A stretch of DNA of 64,000 nucleotides from Gammaproteobacteria bacterium UBA7310 (lineage in GTDB: Bacteria; Pseudomonadota; Gammaproteobacteria; Pseudomonadales; Ketobacteraceae): contig DKQK01000071.1 of NCBI GenBank assembly GCA_002471665.1, forward strand, positions 1 to 64,000. Direction: 5' to 3'. Below, piece by piece: positions 63,510 through 64,000 of this stretch. The translations under genes were made by a program, and so were the position numbers. How positions within the stretch are numbered: the first letter of the stretch is position 1; the number at the start of each line of letters is the position of its first letter. Below the pieces are notes generated by a model that saw nothing but the letters and a program-made list of their open reading frames with translations, was not told where the DNA came from and ran no database searches.

Positions 63510-64000
63510 GATTTTCGGGATACCTCTCTTTCCAGGGCCTCAACCAGTCCCAACACCGGTTGCAGGCGCAGATCAAGCTCTGCCAGTAACAGCGCCTGAA
63601 CATCTTTGCGAAATCGCTGCAGCCAACCCGGCTGCGCCTGTTGCTGCAGCAGGTTAAAGCGACGCTGCAGCAGACGGGGAATCAGTGCCAGCATGCGGTA
63701 GGTCTGATCCCACAATGTGTCTTCAAGAGCTCGATCCAATACCGCCAGTTTTTTCAATGCCGGTGTACAGCCGGTCAATGCCTCCCGCGCACTGGAGCGC
63801 ACCACCCGCAACGCCAGATCCTGATCCCGCTGATGGGATAAATAGAAACGGTGATAACGCTCGAAAGGAATCTCACTGGCGGTTTCCTCAAGATCGGGCC
63901 AGCGGATCTTGGGGCGGTCCGCTGCCCCTGCACAGCTTTGAATGACCCCGTTCACCAGTTTGATTTTGGTGTGCAGCACCGCCTGTTTCAGATCCTCACA
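63506..64000 (-). CDS. DUF3348 protein, N-terminus cut by the window edge
   Basis: The frame stays open from its stop at 63506 to the end of the window, so the first part of the gene lies outside. The visible 164 residues are mostly helical: 'EIPFERYHRFYLSHQRDQDLALRVVRSSAREALTG', 'LAVLDRALEDTLWDQTYRMLALIPRLLQRRF' and 'LLLAELDLRLQPVLGLVEALE'. This matches DUF3348, whose genes regularly precede DUF802. The stop overlaps the DUF802 start as ATGA. It is probably a cytoplasmic component of the complex; function unknown. Confidence 0.8.
   Translation of the reverse strand, partial: CEDLKQAVLHTKIKLVNGVIQSCAGAADRPKIRWPDLEETASEIPFERYHRFYLSHQRDQDLALRVVRSSAREALTGCTPALKKLAVLDRALEDTLWDQTYRMLALIPRLLQRRFNLLQQQAQPGWLQRFRKDVQALLLAELDLRLQPVLGLVEALEREVSRKS

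Overview
The window looks like chromosomal DNA of a gammaproteobacterium, probably a marine or hydrocarbon-associated lineage of the Alcanivorax/Ketobacter/Marinobacter kind. The support is a PilU-type pilus ATPase, PpnP, an ackA-pta pair, an LplT-PlsC fusion, DUF2797 and DUF481 proteins, MMPL-type RND exporters, and AraC regulators with the N-terminal domain common in lipid-degrading gammaproteobacteria. The genus is an inference. I saw no rRNA, tRNA, CRISPR array, insertion sequence or prophage.

Positions 1-34378 hold the main feature, a lipid-type polyketide/NRPS assembly line with its own export set. A minus-strand gene train reads: type II thioesterase (31995-31222), FAAL-ACP loader (30860-28749), bimodular PKS KS-AT-KR-ACP-KS-AT-DH-ER-KR-ACP (28652-17595), monomodular PKS KS-AT-KR-ACP (17398-12761), terminal C-ligase-KR-PCP-TE protein (12764-6462), secreted alpha/beta hydrolase (6449-4035), small polytopic membrane protein (4038-3586), outer-membrane beta-barrel (3614-2154) and LolA-like periplasmic carrier (2142-1369). 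From the hydrolase to the carrier the genes overlap or lie about 12 nt apart. An MMPL/RND exporter (32087-34378) is divergent at the loading end and an AraC regulator (259-1341) is convergent at the far end. Colinear reading predicts a fatty acid extended by three malonyl units to a 3,7-dihydroxy acyl chain, joined to a unit activated by the terminal protein, released by TE, and moved out by RND, carrier and barrel.

Positions 34386-40676 hold a subtilase with a GlyGly-CTERM-like tail, a cytochrome P450 with a clear terminator, a second AraC regulator, an unknown 124-aa protein, a 16-bp tandem repeat, a CYTH-domain protein and a small lipase-like hydrolase.

Positions 40771-54394 are mostly housekeeping: a TetR regulator coupled to an LplT-PlsC fusion, a PilU-like ATPase, a second subtilase with a golvesin-like C-terminal domain, an unlisted 43-aa membrane protein, ackA-pta, DUF2797, DUF481, an Old Yellow Enzyme with an operator-like palindrome, and ppnP.

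Positions 54770-60180 hold a second RND exporter, a secreted cupredoxin-like protein and a GGDEF-EAL protein, all co-oriented. Positions 60174-64000 hold a tightly coupled minus-strand four-gene set, DUF3348 (cut by the window edge), DUF802, OmpA/MotB-like and DUF2894. It looks like an ion-driven stator complex of unknown function with a MotA/ZorA-like long-tailed subunit.
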